From: Zygnema cylindricum
Taxonomy: Eukaryota > Streptophyta > Zygnematophyceae > Zygnematales > Zygnemataceae
Length of the DNA: 64,000 nucleotides
Direction of reading: 5' to 3'
Assembly (NCBI GenBank): GCA_037447655.1
Contig: JBBHKE010003397.1
Coordinates: 250,001-314,000 of the forward strand
How positions within the stretch are numbered: position 1 is the stretch's first letter; every line of letters starts with the position of its first letter. A model generated the notes under the pieces. It was not told the DNA's origin and ran no database searches. It worked only from the letters and a program-made list of their open reading frames with translations. The translations under genes were made by a program, and so were the position numbers. Positions 48,515-60,300 of the stretch are shown piece by piece.

Positions 48515-49900
48515 TACATATTGTGTCCTAATCTCTTATTCCACAACTCATTATCAGATTCGACAGTAAAGTAGAGAACATCATTTTCCTTATATTCAGC
48601 CATGTCCATCCGGTACATTTTGCTCGCATCTCTAATTCCTGTTATTGCGACTTTCCCTTTCTTGCTAACAACCTGTCTACCTCCTTTCAAAACAACCTCA
48701 AAGCCTTTGCTCTCCACTAATGGTGTAGAAAAAAGATTTTCTTAAAATTTGGAACATACAAAACATTGTGAAGGGTTCCCTCTCCCGACTTTCCCCCAAC
48801 ATCTACCATCAATGAAACATCACCCTGAGCTGAGGTTTGAACAATCATGCCGCAAGCATAGTAGATACTCTTTGGAGATGTTTGCTGCAGATTCGTAAAA
48901 GCTGCCTTGTTCCAACACATGTGGGTAGAAGCCACGTGTCCATGAACCATCCTGCTTCCTTTAGACCCTCCATGGCAGCCGCCATAGCAAATAAATCCAC
49001 CTCCTCTTGCTCATTGAAGCTGAGAGATTCATCTGCATCAGTTGCAGAAGCTGAAAAAAGAGCATTTCCACGGGAAGGATTTCCAGAAAAACCTTTGTGA
49101 TACTGGCTCTGTTGCCAACCTTGCATGTACAAACCTGTCTCATTAGCCTTCTTCAATTTAGGACAGTACCTGTATCCATGACCCTTCTCAGAACAATAGA
49201 AACAAGTAGTAGAAGATGGCCTATTCTGCCTCGGATTTAACTTATTTTGATTCTGGTTAAACTGATTTCTATTCTGATTAAACTCATTTCTTTTGTCAAA
49301 GACTGTTGCAAATGCTTCAACCTTTTGTTCACCCTCAAGGAGTTTAGTATTTTTTTCTTCCTCCAATATAAGATTAGGAGTTTAGTATTTGTTTCTTCCT
49401 CCAATATAAGATTATACGCTAACTGAAATGACCAACTAGCTTAATCATGACTCTTTAATTGAACAGACACACCCTTCATGCTACTAGGGAGACCTCTAAT
49501 AAGCAAAGCTGTCTGCTGAAACTCAGGAAATGACCCCCCAGCAGAAGAGAGAGCATCAATGAGCGCGCGCAAATTGTCAAAATACTTAACAAGAGTTCCC
49601 CCCGTGTATTGGTATCCCCAAAATTATCCAGCCACCAAGAGCTCATCCTGAACATTCGCTTTCTCAAAAGCGGATTTGAGGGATGTCCAAATCTCCCTCG
49701 CCTTCTTCATTTTCAGTCGAGACATGACCAAATTTTATGAAATACAAAGAATTATATTGTTCCTTGCCATTGAATTTTTTTTCACCCAAGTTGGATATGT
49801 TTCATCAAGGGAGCCATCCAAGCCCCCCAATAAGTCAACAGTTTCAAACGACGATTCAACTATCGTCGCCCACTACGCATGCTTTTGGCCATTGAAGATA
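48515..49900 (-). pseudogene. Copia family 2, 5' half: gag, zinc knuckle, protease region and pre-integrase (inverted)
   Basis: Minus-strand order: gag UBN2-like part about 49700-49450 (REIWTSLKSAFEKAN, YFDNLRALIDALSSAGGSF, TALLIRGLPSSMKG), zinc knuckle CFYCSEKGHGYRYC near 49200 (spacing CX2CX4HX4C), a degenerate protease start (WFMDT, where D-S/T-G-A is expected) followed by LHNVLYVPNFKKI, and the pre-integrase box ELWNKRLGHN near 48530. Stops and frame changes break it. A direct repeat of about 38 bp (LILEEExNTKLL) lies at 49335-49410. Coding similarity ends right after RLGHN, where the inverted integrase half should continue. Confidence 0.85.
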
Positions 49901-49916
49901 TGAATTATTGACCAAA

Positions 49917-49927
49917 GGCCCATAACC
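49917..49927 (-). promoter_or_regulatory. Primer binding site of Copia family 2, tRNA-iMet anticodon-region type
   Basis: Three bases after the LTR end (minus strand) is GGTTATGGGCC, complementary to GGCCCAUAACC around the CAU anticodon of plant initiator tRNA-Met. It is the same target region as in Copia family 1, here shifted by a few bases. Confidence 0.6.
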
Positions 49928-49930
49928 TTT

Positions 49931-50957
49931 TGTTCTACAACCACCGTTGCACGCGGAGAACCAGCAGTAGTACTGGAAGTAGACATGAAAAACAACATAA
50001 ACTATAAAAGTACCTTCTCAACAACCAAATTAGAACTGACACAAAATTTGAATCACAAAGCCAATATGCTTCAAATGTTTCACAGTGATAAAAAATACAG
50101 TAAACTAACAATTCCCAAAATTTCAGTCTAAATGACCCGTTAAACCATAAGATATGATGTCTGGAAGTTTCCCAAAAACTACCATAAGAAAATCATATTC
50201 CCAAAACTGGATACTACAAAATTGGCTAAGTCCTAAGTTATATACTCATAGTGTGTATCTACTGATCTACACTAATTCGGTTAACCGTTACTACGGTTAT
50301 TATCTTGACTAACTACAAAGCATCCTACCCGTACGTCACTGTACCTCAAAAACCCTAATTACTATTTTCTAAAAACCTGATTAATGGAACACTATTTTTT
50401 ATCACACTAAACTACAAACTAATGTTATTCAGATATTTACAGACATTGAACCGTACACAAAAAGTTCTAACCGTACACAAAACGTTCGAAATGCTTAGCC
50501 AACGGTAACCGCTAAAGTCCAGCCGAATGTGGTCGTGTAATACGAAGCACCTGAGTGCTTCGTCACTTGTGGTCCCACGCGAATCACGCTTGTGGTCCCT
50601 CGTGAGTCACGCTTGTGGTCCCAGGTAAACTGCGTCCGTTGGAACAAATTCAATCGACGATGGTATTGTCGAGCTTTACCATATGTTTCCGAAATACTCG
50701 GGACAGATCCCGTTCGTCCGATCATGTGAATCGCATCGTCAACTTTTTGACACGTATGGCTGACTGTCGGCGCTACTCCGAAAAACATGCATACGTTTTT
50801 TCGCCGACACGTGTCCCTACAAAAGTACAATACACTCTACAGTACCTTTTGCTACTGTAACACTATTTAAGGTAAGTATTACAGTAGACTTTTAGGAAAA
50901 ATATCCTAAGTTATTTTTACCCCTATTGACTAAAATAAAGATTTATAAATTACAACA
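49931..50957 (-). mobile_element. Copia family 2: 5' LTR (inverted with the 5' half)
   Basis: 1027 bp, minus strand from 50957 (TGTTGTAATTT) to ...TAGAACA at 49931. It is closely similar to the plus-strand LTR at 54381-55410: the 111-residue frames inside the two LTRs differ at only two residues. Next to its start is ACGAT (50958-50962), the reverse complement of the ATCGT flanking the other LTR. Confidence 0.88.
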
Positions 50958-50962
50958 ACGAT

Positions 50963-51146
50963 AAACTTTACATTTTGCCAAATTCTTTACGAACACCTTA
51001 TTTACAGTAGGGGATATTAGCGTGCCAAATTAGAGCAAACTTCATAGTTGAAACAACTCTATCACATAAATTAGTGTTCATTACTCTATTTTTTTTTGGG
51101 TTTTTGTACTCTAATTTTTTCATTACTCTAATTACGATTCGCGGTG
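50963..51146 (-). mobile_element. Left part of a split TA-flanked inverted-repeat element (inverted)
   Basis: Read on the minus strand from 51146 it starts CACCGCGAATCG, followed by AATTAGAGTAATG as in the 42682 element. It continues to the Copia insertion point. Its missing right part lies at 55416-55697. TA follows at 51147-51148. Confidence 0.75.
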
Positions 51147-51604
51147 TAGTATCTCTACATCAGGGAGATATCGAATGTTATGCCCCGAATGATTCTGCAA
51201 AGTATTCAAGTGTTTATGTCAAAATGTTTTTGTTAATTTGTTACCTTTGGGAATGGTTCAATGTTAGGTTAGGGATGGTCTTGCTGATTCGTAAACGCAA
51301 ACATTTTGGAATGACGTGGAGAAAATGAAGCTACAGTACAATTTGTAGCGTTTTGTCGGATATAATTTGTGTATGATTTCAGCTTGCGACGACCATAGAT
51401 GTCTCATTCGTACGGATTTTGACATTTTTGCGAAATTTCGTTATTTTTTATAGTTTTTGAATCTTTCGTAAAATGCGTATACTTTTCATACGGATGAAAT
51501 ATACGGATACTGCGTACGGAGGAAGCGTACAAAAATTTAAATAAAAAAGACGCGCGTGCGAAGATGGTCTCGTCCATAGTTGTCTAATTTGTACGGTAGT
51601 CCAT

Positions 51605-54357
51605 AGAAAATGGTGAATTCGAGAAAAGGTGATGGAGTTTCTCTCACATCTCAGCCTATAAAAACATGTGATGGTTGTTCACTTGGCAAGATCCACAATT
51701 TGCCATTTCCACAGGAAACAGACCATAGATCGGAAAAATTTCTACAGCTCATCCATTTTGATGTTCTCGGTCCTTCACAAATGGAAACGACTGGAGAGGT
51801 CCACCATATGGTCACATTTACAGATGACTACTCGAGGTAAACCAAAGTTTACTTCATGCAACATCAAAGGGAAGTGTTTACTCACTTCAAACACTACAAA
51901 GCGTGGGCGGAAAAGCTTCATGGAGTTCCAATATTGGCGCTAAGATCGGATAACGGAGGAGAATACACATCGAAAGAATTCGAAGAATTTCTCCTTCATG
52001 AAGGTATTAGTCACAATCTTACAGTTCCATATACACCGAAACAAAATGGTGTTTCTGAGAGATTAAATAGGACAGTGCCAGAGAGTCCCGGTCCATGCAG
52101 ATAAAGGGCTAGATTTGAAATTTTGGGTTGAAGCACTTAACTGTGTTGATTATATAAGAAATAGAATTGCTTCTAGGTCTGTTAGCACTACACTTTATGA
52201 GCTTTGGACAGGGGAAAATTTTGATGTTAGTCACTTTAAGACCTTTGGCACCAAGTGTTTTATTTTAGATACTTCACAGGATAGATAGAAAATGGAGCCT
52301 AAACTCTTACCTGGGATTTTCATGAGGTATGATGATAATGCGAAAGGATATAGAGTGTTTGTAATTGAGAAACAGAAAGTGATTGTTTATAGAAATATCC
52401 AGATTAAAGATGAACAGGATTCGGTTGACCTGTTTAAAGTGCCAGATAAACCGGCAAAGGAAAAGCAAAAATATATCATTTTTCACCATACACAACGAGT
52501 CTCCTTTCCACCAACAAGTGGGACACCTCTTCCTTTAGTTCCTCTGGTGCCCTTACAAGATGCTTCCCCACAAACTACACCTCAGGTGGAAGGAACTACT
52601 ACACATTATGTACCAGATCAAGTTACGGTTCAAACTAAACAGCGAAATTAGAGGTTGCGAACAATCTCAGCCTCAGAATTTCCGTGGGGAAAGAGATCTA
52701 GCAGCCGTCTACAAGCAAGCTCTCACTTAGTTTTTTCTGCAGCTACAAAGGAGCCTCTAACAATTCAAGAGGCCTTCTCATCACCTGAGAAAAATCAATG
52801 GATCGAGGCGGCAAACGATAAAATGAAGTCCATTATGGAGGCGCAGACAAGGGAGCTGGTGGATCTTCCTCCGGCAAGGAAAGCCATCGGCAGCAAATGG
52901 GTATTCAAGGTGAAGCTGAACCCGGACAACACCATCGAAAGGTATAAGGCCAGACTAGTGGCCAAGGGATAAAATAAAAAAGCAGGTATTGACTTCGAGG
53001 AAACCTTCTCCCTAGTTGTTAGATTTCCCACTGTCAAAATTTTGCTAAGTCTAGCGGCTATAGAGAATATGGAAGTACATCGAATGGATGTTAAACTGCT
53101 TTCTTGCATGGAGAGTTAGAAGAAACAATTTATATGAGACAACCTGAAATATATGTTGAAAAGGGATATGAAGAATTAGTGAGTAAATTGATGAAATCTT
53201 TGTATGGGCTAAAACAAGCCCCGCGTCAGTGGAATTTGAAGTTAGATGAGTTTTTGACTTGGCTAGGTTTTAAGAGAATTAGCTCAGATCATTTTGTATA
53301 TGTTCTACAAGGACAGGATGGGGTAATTTACATTGTTGTACATGTGGATGATTTATTATTAATAAGTAAGTCAATGGATGAAATAAACCGCATTAAAGCG
53401 GCTTTAAGGTCTAGGTTCGAGATGAAAGACCTCGGTGAGGCCTTATACATTTTAGGAATACAGATAGAAAGAGACAAAAACAAGAGGTTGATTATGTTGA
53501 CTAAAAAAAAAACAATAGGTAACATGCTAGAAAGATTTGAAATGAAAGATGTGAAAGGATCTGTAACTCCCATGGAATTCATGCACAAATTGGAAAGAAT
53601 TGATACAGATTCAGACATAATTGTTGGCGAGAGTCTAGAGACAGGGGAGGAAGAGTTTATGGCTTCAAAGCCATATAGACAGGTAGTTGGAAGTCTTATA
53701 TATTTTATGAATTGTACGAGACCCGACATTGCAGCAGCTGTGGGAGTCTTGAGTAGAATTTTGCAAAATCCTAAAAGGGCAGACTGGGAACCAACAAAAA
53801 GGGTGTTGAGATATCTTGTAGGTACTCGAAATCTCAAGCTTGTTCTCGGAGGAGGAGAGGTGAAAATCCAGACATGGAGCGATGCTAGCTATGGAGACAT
53901 GCCAAGCCGAAAATCTACGACCGGCTTCGTGCTGAAGATTGGAGATGGAACTTGCTGCTGGAGTAGCGAATTACAAAAGGTTACAGCTCAATCCACAATG
54001 GAGTCAGAATAAATGGCAGCAGCTTCCGCCCTCAAGGAGCTCCTATCGATCAAGTCCGCCCTCAAGGAGCTCCTATCGATCAAGTCCATTTTACAGGAAC
54101 TTGGGTGTATGCAAACTGGTCCTTAAGCTATCTGGTGTGATAACCAAGCTGCCATAGCAATTGCCTCTAACCCCTGCCATTACTTTAAGAGCACACACAT
54201 GGATGTTAGACTTCACTTTGTTAGAGAAAAAGTACTTGCAAAAGTCGTTAAGTTATGTTATTTACCAGATGCGAAGATGGTGGCTGACATGTTAACAAAA
54301 GCCCTTCCTGCTCCTAAGTTACAATTTTGCAGAGATGCTATTGGACTAAGTGAGTAA
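51605..54357 (+). pseudogene. Copia family 2, 3' half: integrase, reverse transcriptase, RNase H
   Basis: Plus-strand order: integrase zinc-finger end (CDGCSLGKIHNLPF), integrase core (FLQLIHFDVLGPSQ, FTDDYSR, ALRSDNGGEYTSKEF, TPKQNGVSERLNRT), RT (GSKWVFKVKLNPD, YKARLVAKG, KSLYGLKQAPRQW, HVDDLLL near 53340, KPYRQVVGSLIYF) and RNase H (WSDASYGDMPSRKSTTGF, CCWSSELQKVTAQST, WCDNQAAIAIASNP, ADMLTKALP). In-frame stops occur near 51838, 52101, 52649, 52970, 54010 and 54123, with frameshifts. A 30-bp tandem duplication (near 54029-54088) repeats KELLSIKSAL. Inactive, but recently so. Confidence 0.93.
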
Positions 54358-54380
54358 CTGAGTCTAAAGATTTAGGGGAG

Positions 54381-55410
54381 CGTTGTAATAAGTAAATATT
54401 TATTTTAGTCAATAGGGGTAAAAATATCTTAGGATATTTTTCCTAATAGTCTACTGTAATACTTACCTTAATCAATGTTACAGTAGCAAAAGGTACTATA
54501 GAGTGTATTGTACTTTTGTAGGGACACGTGTCGGCGAAAAAACGTATGCATGTTTTTCGGAGTAGCGCCGACAGTCAGCCATACGTGTCAAAAAGTTGAC
54601 GATGCGATTCACATGATCGGACGAACGGGATCTGTCCCGAGTATTTCGGAAACATATGGTAAAGCTCGACAATACCATCGTCGATTGAATTTGTTCCAAC
54701 GGACGCGGTTTACCTGGGACCACAAGCGTGACTCACGAGGGACCACAAGCGTGATTCGCGTGGGACCACAAGTGACGAAGCACTCAGGTGCTTCGTATTA
54801 CACGACCACATTCGGTTGGACTTTAGCGATTACCGTTGGCTAAGCATTTGGAACGTTTTGTGTACGGTTAGAACGTTTTGTGTACGGTTCAATGTCTGTA
54901 AATATCTAAATAACATTAGTTTGTAGTTTAGTGTGATAAAAAATAGTGTTCCATTAATCAGGTTTTTAGAAAATAGTAATTAGGGTTTTTGAGGTACAGT
55001 GACGTACGGGTAGGATGCTTTGTAGTTAGTCAGGATAATAACCGTAGTAACGGTTAACCGAATTAGTGTAGATCAGTAGATACACACTATGAGTATATAA
55101 CTTAGGACTTAGCCAATTTTGTAGTATATAATTTTGGGAATATGATTTTCTAAGGGCAATTTTTGGGAAACTTCCAAACAACATATCTTATGGTTTACTA
55201 TGTCATTTGGGCTGCAATTTTGGGAATTGTTAGTTTACTGTATTTTTTATCAATGTGGCAGATTTGAAGCATATTGGCTTTCTGAATCATATTTTGTGTC
55301 AGTTCTAAGTTGGTTTTTGAGAAGGTACTTTGATAGTTTCTTTTGTTTTTCATGTCTACTTCCACTACTGCTGCTGGTTCTCCGCGTGCAACGGTGGTTG
55401 TAGAATAACA
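54381..55410 (+). mobile_element. Copia family 2: 3' LTR
   Basis: Preceded by the polypurine tract TTTAGGGGAG (54371-54380). Starts CGTTGTAATA (TG changed to CG) and ends ...TAGAATAACA at 55410. It is followed by ATCGT (55411-55415), the target duplication whose inverted partner is at 50958-50962. Confidence 0.9.
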
Positions 55411-55415
55411 ATCGT

Positions 55416-55697
55416 CACTATGACGTTTGCACTACTCGGTTTTTTAAAACGCAGGTACATGATAACGGCCTGTATTAAATCATTATTTGTACTTTTTTAC
55501 TTAATAAAGTACAATTTTGCACGGTTGGAGGTCGTCCGTACTCCACACTATTGAAAACTAACATTTTTTAGAATTAAAAACGCTAATTAAACTTTACCTT
55601 AAATAGAATAATGAAAAAATTAGAATCACCCACTCTATTTCATGTGATGGAGTCGAAATTTTGAGCGATCGAATTAGAGTAACTACGATTCGCGGTG
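55416..55697 (+). mobile_element. Right part of the split TA-flanked inverted-repeat element
   Basis: Similar to 43050-43299: ATTAAATCATTATTTGTAC, AAAGTACAATTTTGCACGGT and GATTCGCGGTG at the end (55697), followed by TA. This is the half of the target element lying right of the Copia insertion. Confidence 0.78.
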
Positions 55698-55820
55698 TAC
55701 TGTACTGTAGTTTTTTCCATCGATCGTTTGATCGGGTAAAAATGTAAAAACGAGACTCGGGCCCTGTACCTCGTGACACATCTGGGCCTCCCGGCCCCTT
55801 GGCTGTCCCGAGGTACAGTA

Positions 55821-56380
55821 CACCGCCAATCGTTATTAGCGTTGTGTACGCTAATTCTGTCCCGCTTTTTTTTTTATTATTCTCCATTAGCGTAGTTCAT
55901 TCTATTTTTTTCTTTACTCTGTTTAGGGTTAATTTTTTAGTACCGTACAAAATGGAAGTACGCCATCAGTCAATTAGTGTGGTGTACGGACAGTGTCAGA
56001 CCGTACAAAATTGTACCTTTTTAAGTGAAAAAACATTATTAATGAGTTTTAGTAGCCGCAGACGCATGAGACTGTGCGCTCTAAAAAGGGGGTCTAATCG
56101 GGTTGTCAAATATCACGTTCGCACATATTCGTCCAACAACCACGTTTCGACTGTGTGAACGTACGATTTGTGTACGATTTGTGAGATTTTGTACGAATAC
56201 CTATATTAGTGTAAGCATGTTTGCGACCGACATTTATTTTTTTCAAAGACCCAAATTAGAATTATTAAACAATTAGAATGTATGTTTTTTTTCAAAATTT
56301 TCAAATTCTTAATTAGCTTAAACCACGGTTATTTTTCATTTAAGCTAAAAAAACTTCTACGCTAATAACGATTGGCGGTG
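55821..56380. mobile_element. TA-flanked inverted-repeat element (Tc1/mariner-like MITE), variant
   Basis: 560 bp with perfect 22-bp ends CACCGCCAATCGTTATTAGC.. and the reverse complement, TA at 55819-55820 and 56381-56382. Terminal sequence is two changes from the CACCGCGAATCG and CACCGTGAATCG families. No coding capacity. Confidence 0.83.
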
Positions 56381-56525
56381 TACCACTTATATGCACGGTA
56401 AATAATAGTCGGTATTCTTGTCCACTCTGGAGATAAACCTACAATTACTTTTGAGTCATTTCCCGTTATTCTAGTTTCTCGACACGCGTCGTACAAGAGC
56501 CAGCCGCTGTTAAGGTTACTGACAG

Positions 56526-56914
56526 TAGTGTTGGGTATCGAGGACCTATTGCCGATATTCGATATATATCGAATTTTAGGTACCCGATAATCGATATATC
56601 GAGACCATGTACGGAGAAGCTAAATATCCAGATTTTTTTTTTTTCCGGATTTTTTTTTTTCAAAAAGCCCCCCCCCCCCCCCCCGTGGCGGGTGCTCGTT
56701 GGGGGCGGGGGGTCCGTACCATTTGCGTACGGTTTACCGTACTTTCCTGTATGGTACCTGTACGGTATATGCACGGACACTCTTTTTCTGCGATATATAT
56801 CGCGATAATTTATGTTGGTCGCGGTACGATATATAGAGGACTTTGCTCTATCGATATTCGATATATCGAATATTGAAATTATCGCGATATGAAGCTACCC
56901 GGTACCCAACACTA
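56526..56914 (-). mobile_element. hAT-type MITE, copy 5 (389 bp, 8-bp TSD)
   Basis: Same orientation as copy 4. The exact duplication ACTGACAG is at 56518-56525 and 56915-56922. It has a long poly-T/poly-C and G-rich centre (56632-56711), like the hairpin of copy 1. Confidence 0.94.
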
Positions 56915-56922
56915 ACTGACAG

Positions 56923-57383
56923 TAATCAGAGTCATTTCCGCTGACGTAATTACTCTACCAACGACTGCCAGTCGACGCACATTTAAAGAAAGATCTCTCT
57001 CACAACAGAACTGAGAATCGCACTTACCATGGAAATTTTCGCACGGAAATTCCGCACCTTTCGTTTTAAAGAGACTCAACTCAACTCAGCTCAACTCAAC
57101 TCAACTCAACTCAACTCAAACTCCAACTCTCTCGACTGAAGTGGAAATGAAATGCACTGAGAAGCCAATAATGGCGTGCACTCAGTTCTCAAATGCAGCT
57201 GGCCTCATCTTTAGCCCTGTAGGCTTTTATCTTCTTTTCTAAGTACACTTTCGCAGGACCTCTTGTACATGTTTTTGTCTCGTATTACCGTTGCCCGTTC
57301 CTCGTTCAGTGCACTTTCCTGTGCTGCTCCTCTGCTTGTTTACTTTTTTAACGGCCTCTTATAATTCATTTGATTGTGATTCA
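56923..57383. other. Upstream region of the TPT-family gene
   Basis: Contains a short (AACTC)n array at about 57073-57120. A competing ATG at 57269 opens a different frame of about 31 codons and could be an upstream ORF. No other feature is seen. Confidence 0.5.
57073..57120 (+). repeat. (AACTC)n pentanucleotide repeat
   Basis: About nine units of CAACT with one AGCTC variant, about 260 bp upstream of the TPT-family start codon. Confidence 0.9.
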
Positions 57384-60300
57384 ATGCTGACTAAGTTCTG
57401 CCACGTGTACCTTTCAGCAGACTCTAAACTTTGTAAAAACAACCTTTTTTTAAACAATCGCCTCAAACCTTCATCCTGCACTCTCCCTTTAATAAAACGA
57501 GCCAGAAAATCACATCTGGCTGCTGATGTACAAAGTACTCCAGAATTCACACAAAAAAGTCCTCGGTTCCAATGTAGTTCTTTGCCCTACAACAAGCCCG
57601 TATTTTCCTCAAAATGTTATACTTTCACCAATCCTTTGACATCACATTCAGTTGAATCCCGAGGACGTCTAATGTTCCGTGCTGCTTCAACATTTCCTTC
57701 TCTTGTTCAATCACACACCACAGGCTCTATGGAATACAGCAAATGGCTAGTAATATGGTACATTTGCAGCACAATAGCAAATAAGTACAGTCAAAAAACT
57801 TTACGAGTGCTTCCACAACCTCACTTTATTCTCATCATTCAGGTAATAAGCGTAGTCTTGTGCACTCTGTCCAACACAGTTGTGCGTAGCCTTCTTGTTT
57901 TTTCTCATATGTATCTAAGCTCATTTTCAATTAATGCTTACGGTCAAATATCTGAAGTGACATCCCCGAATATTAGGGAATTCTGTTTTATAGTTGATAC
58001 CTCGGATTACACAAAAATAATGACATGGTAAATGCATGCTCTGGTCGATAGAGTATGTTTCTGATAATAATCTGTAAGTAAGTCAACTCACTGGTCAAAC
58101 AGCCGATAGCATGGTATTGATGAAAACAACGATTTTTCACTGTTTCATATCAAGTATCTCAAAAACACTATAGAAATTGCTTTATATTTAGCTTCTGTTT
58201 TATTTCTGATTTACATGAGGAACTATGCTTCCTACCGCCATTAAATTCTTGATCAAATTCTTGATTCAAGCTTAAAACTTGAGTAGCGTTTTGGAAAAAG
58301 GAAACACAGTTTTTATCAGTAAATTCTATGCCGGTTTGCGAACCGGCACATTATGAGGTATTCCACTGTGTTTGCAGTTTTCATTGAGTGGTGCCTTCAG
58401 AGACAACCTGTTAGTTTTTGCTCGGATGTGTTTGGTTGCTGTAAGACTTAGTGCTCCAAAAATTTGGGGCATGACCATGAACCATGACTGAAGCATTTAA
58501 GAAACTTATTTTTCTGCCTGGATTAATAATATTCTTCTTGATATTCCATTTTTATTTGTGCCTGCAGCTAGCTATTGTTTCAATATGCTTCCTTCTTTTC
58601 CACTGTGTTTGTTATCCAGATTTTCATCCTTTAGTGGACACAGTAGTATTAAAAGCCGTCTTTCTTCCTGCACTTCTTCACGCATTCAACAGTTTGGTAG
58701 AGCTAGCAAACATATTGACACCTGGCGTCTGGTTCACGAGTTTTGTGAGAGCAGCTGAGCCTCTCATGTTATTTGCCATTGCAATTTCGTTGGGAACTCA
58801 AAACTTCAGGTTAGTGACCGACATCCAAAAAGTTTTAAGATTTCAGCTTATCATAACAAATTTGAACTTTGGATGTTGGTTAAGTACTTAGGAAACTGAT
58901 GATTGCCATGTTCATTCATCCTCGTCATTGATATGAGGCCCTCATCGGCGATTTCTCTCCTTTTGGTCCGATAAGGTATCTCCTTTTAATCTACTAGTTC
59001 ACACTGGTTGAGGACAGCCGGATGCATGTTATAACGTCTAGACTATAACGGTTGTACTGAATTGATCCTGGTACCTATCGAGGACATTCTTTTCATGATG
59101 CTTGATGTCACTAGTCAAGGATGAACTTGCTTTTGACACCAGCAGTTTACGTGAAACTTTTGAACCATTCCAGTTTTGGGTTGTTTTGAATTTTCTGAGC
59201 TCGTACTTAAGTGCAATTTGCATGTATCTGTTGCGTCTCATGTTTTCTATCTGATGCGATATCCTTACTTTATGTTACAATTTGAATCCCACAAATTTAT
59301 GCGAAACGATTTCATACAAAATGGTATATTGAAACAAAAGTAAGAAATAGCGCAAACCAGAACTATGTTTGACAATTTGAAGAGTCGGGATGACTACTTC
59401 GTTTTGTATTTTGCCAACCTCTAGGTCTTGGATACATGTTCCTCTAGGAGCCACATTTGCTTGATCACAAGTATATGGTGCTTTTTTCTTCGATATTTAT
59501 TTTGCTTCAGCTTTATGAGTTGCCTGTCATGATGTTTTATAACCTGTTTTTGACATTCCAATGTCTTGCAGCATTCAAGTTCTGTTCTCCCTCATTCTCA
59601 TATGGAGGGGAGCAGCTCATGGTTCAGTTCGTGACTATTCGCTTCGTTTTGTTGCTTTAGGAGTAACATTTGCTACTACTCTTGCATCCATCATAAATGC
59701 TGGACTTCTCAAACAAGCCTTCTTCTATAAGTTACCGCAGGTGGGTTGCATGACGACATGTACTTCCATTTATTTTGTTGCGTGTATAAGTATTGGTCAT
59801 ACTTTCGTATATTTTGTTGTTTGTGTAGGGAATTGCACTCTCCAGGTTATGTTTTCTTCAGCTCCATATCAGGCTCATAGGCTACTTTTGTGCTTTTTGA
59901 TTTTGCAATGCCTTTATTTGTGGGCTGTTTTTAACATGTACATAAATAGCAATAGCCGAATTATCCAGCATAAAATGTGGTCACATGAGGCCAATGTCTG
60001 AGAGTTGATCTGCAAGTGACAATCTTCTCTTAACAGAAATAATGGAGAGTTTCTGCTTTTCCACTCTTCTCCATCCATTTGGGACATACTATGAAACTTG
60101 CGAGCCCTTTTTTTTTGTTTTTTGCAGTTAAGTGTCGCAACAGTTTACGTTTCTGTAGCTCTCCCCCTATCGGTTGCCTTTTGCCTCCCTGCGATTATGT
60201 TAGACAGGAGGAAGTTTGCCTCTGACTATTCTCAAGCCATGGATAAGGTTTGTTCTCACATTTTCCCAATGAGTAATACTGGAATGATTGTATTTTTTTT

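Noticed and set aside
50495-54843. Matching 111-residue frames at 50495-50830 (minus) and 54508-54843 (plus) as a duplicated gene
   Set aside because: Both lie wholly inside the two Copia LTRs; similarity reflects LTR identity, not a gene.
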